From positions 2,542,001 to 2,606,000 of the forward strand of contig CP019326.1 in the NCBI GenBank assembly GCA_001971685.1: DNA of 64,000 nucleotides. Reading direction: 5' to 3'. This DNA comes from Halomonas sp. 1513. Its GTDB lineage: Bacteria; Pseudomonadota; Gammaproteobacteria; Pseudomonadales; Halomonadaceae. Positions within the stretch are counted from its first letter, which is position 1, and each line of letters starts with the position of its first letter. This document shows, one piece after another, positions 63,426-64,000 of the stretch. The notes under the pieces are model-generated. The model saw nothing but the letters and a program-made list of their open reading frames with translations, had not been told where the DNA came from and made no database searches. Made by a program: the position numbers and the translations under genes.

Positions 63426-64000
63426 TCAGTCCAGGTGGTAGCCCAGGCTCTTCAGCGCACGCTCGTCGTCCGACCAGCCTCGCTTGACCTTGACCCACAG
63501 GTTGAGCATCACCTTGCCGCCCAGCGCGCGCTCCATGTCGAGACGCGCCTCGCGGCCGATGCTCTTGATGCGCTCGCCGTTCTCGCCGATCAGGATCTTC
63601 TTCTGGCCCTGCCGCTCGACCAGGATCAGCGCGCTGATATGCGTGACGCGGTCGGTCTCGCGAAACTCCTCGATCTCCACCGTCATCTGGTACGGCAGCT
63701 CGTCGCCGAGCTGACGCATGACCTTTTCGCGCACCAGCTCGGCGGCCAGGAAGCGCTGGGTACGGTCGGTGACCTGATCATCGGGATAGTAGTGGATGCT
63801 CTCCGGCAGGTGCTTGGCGACCTCGGCCTCGAGCTCCGGCACGTTGCTGCCGTGCTTGGCCGACAGCGGCAGGATCGCCGCGAAGTCGCGCTTGGCGCCG
63901 ACCTCCTCGAGCCACGGCAGCAGGCTGGCCTTGTCCTCCAGCCAGTCGACCTTGTTGACCGCCAGGATCACCGGCGCCTTGACGTGGGTCAGCTTGTCGA
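63426..64000 (-). CDS. era: GTPase Era (C-terminal part; N-terminus beyond the window)
   Basis: The visible 191 codons include the NKVD G4 motif, the SAKHGSN G5 motif and the C-terminal KH domain ([30 protein letters not shown]...[31 protein letters not shown]). The frame is open to the window edge, so P-loop and G2-G3 lie outside. Era binds 16S rRNA and supports 30S maturation. It opens the recO-pdxJ-acpS run. Confidence 0.96.
   Translation of the reverse strand, partial: DKLTHVKAPVILAVNKVDWLEDKASLLPWLEEVGAKRDFAAILPLSAKHGSNVPELEAEVAKHLPESIHYYPDDQVTDRTQRFLAAELVREKVMRQLGDELPYQMTVEIEEFRETDRVTHISALILVERQGQKKILIGENGERIKSIGREARLDMERALGGKVMLNLWVKVKRGWSDDERALKSLGYHLD

Overview
The window is high-GC, densely coded DNA with the gene content and order of a halophilic or marine gammaproteobacterium, most likely Halomonas or a close relative. 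This is inferred from protein families and synteny; no rRNA is present to confirm it. Evidence includes the era-recO-pdxJ-acpS run, the gacS/barA // cysM-rlmD-relA-mazG-ppc block, gluconate uptake through a TRAP transporter, and AmpG, RfaH and Anr/FNR-type control. I found no insertion sequence, prophage, CRISPR array, rRNA or tRNA.

Layout. 1-4.4 kb: a PAS-GGDEF protein (cut by the window edge), a stand-alone 2-oxoglutarate/Fe(II) dioxygenase, a cytochrome b561-YceI pair and a DJ-1/PfpI protein. 4.5-9.3 kb: a tightly overlapped fabI, MaoC-Pta fusion, ackA operon, divergent from an iron alcohol dehydrogenase. 9.3-14.1 kb: a gluconate module (TRAP DctP/DctQ/DctM, gluconokinase, GntR) with a GntR-type palindrome upstream. 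14.3-25 kb: cytochrome b561 with a ChaN-PDZ protein, an M1-like peptidase, two bacterial-PH-domain membrane proteins with a methyltransferase, a diguanylate cyclase, a monooxygenase-fold protein and an ABC exporter. 24.9-25.7 kb: a gene-free stretch that appears to encode a structured small RNA on the minus strand. 25.7-34.4 kb: a hydroxyisobutyrate-dehydrogenase-type enzyme, a MoxR/VWA pair, a SatD-like/DUF3307 pair, AmiD-type amidase, a lipoprotein, a GNAT enzyme and proS.

35.0-41.5 kb holds the most interesting gene set: a periplasmic cupredoxin, a membrane GGDEF-EAL protein with an extracytoplasmic sensor, a DUF3034 outer-membrane-type protein, a lipoprotein truncated haemoglobin and a GAF-GGDEF-EAL protein, all on one strand and closely spaced. 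It looks like an envelope metal or gas (Cu, O2 or NO) sensing module feeding c-di-GMP. Next to it, a 47-codon gene on the opposite strand resembles the CcoM subunit of cbb3 oxidase and has two FNR/Anr boxes at -41.5 and -91.5 from the predicted start of transcription.

41.9-64 kb is housekeeping: SlyD-type isomerase, RfaH, AmpG, a SEC-C/TPR protein, an AarF/UbiB-family kinase, topB, panE, ppc, mazG, relA, rlmD, cysM, the GacS/BarA hybrid kinase, acpS, pdxJ, recO and the C-terminal part of era.

Start sites were chosen by Shine-Dalgarno spacing, signal-peptide position and family length. All function calls rest on reading the protein sequence without database searches.
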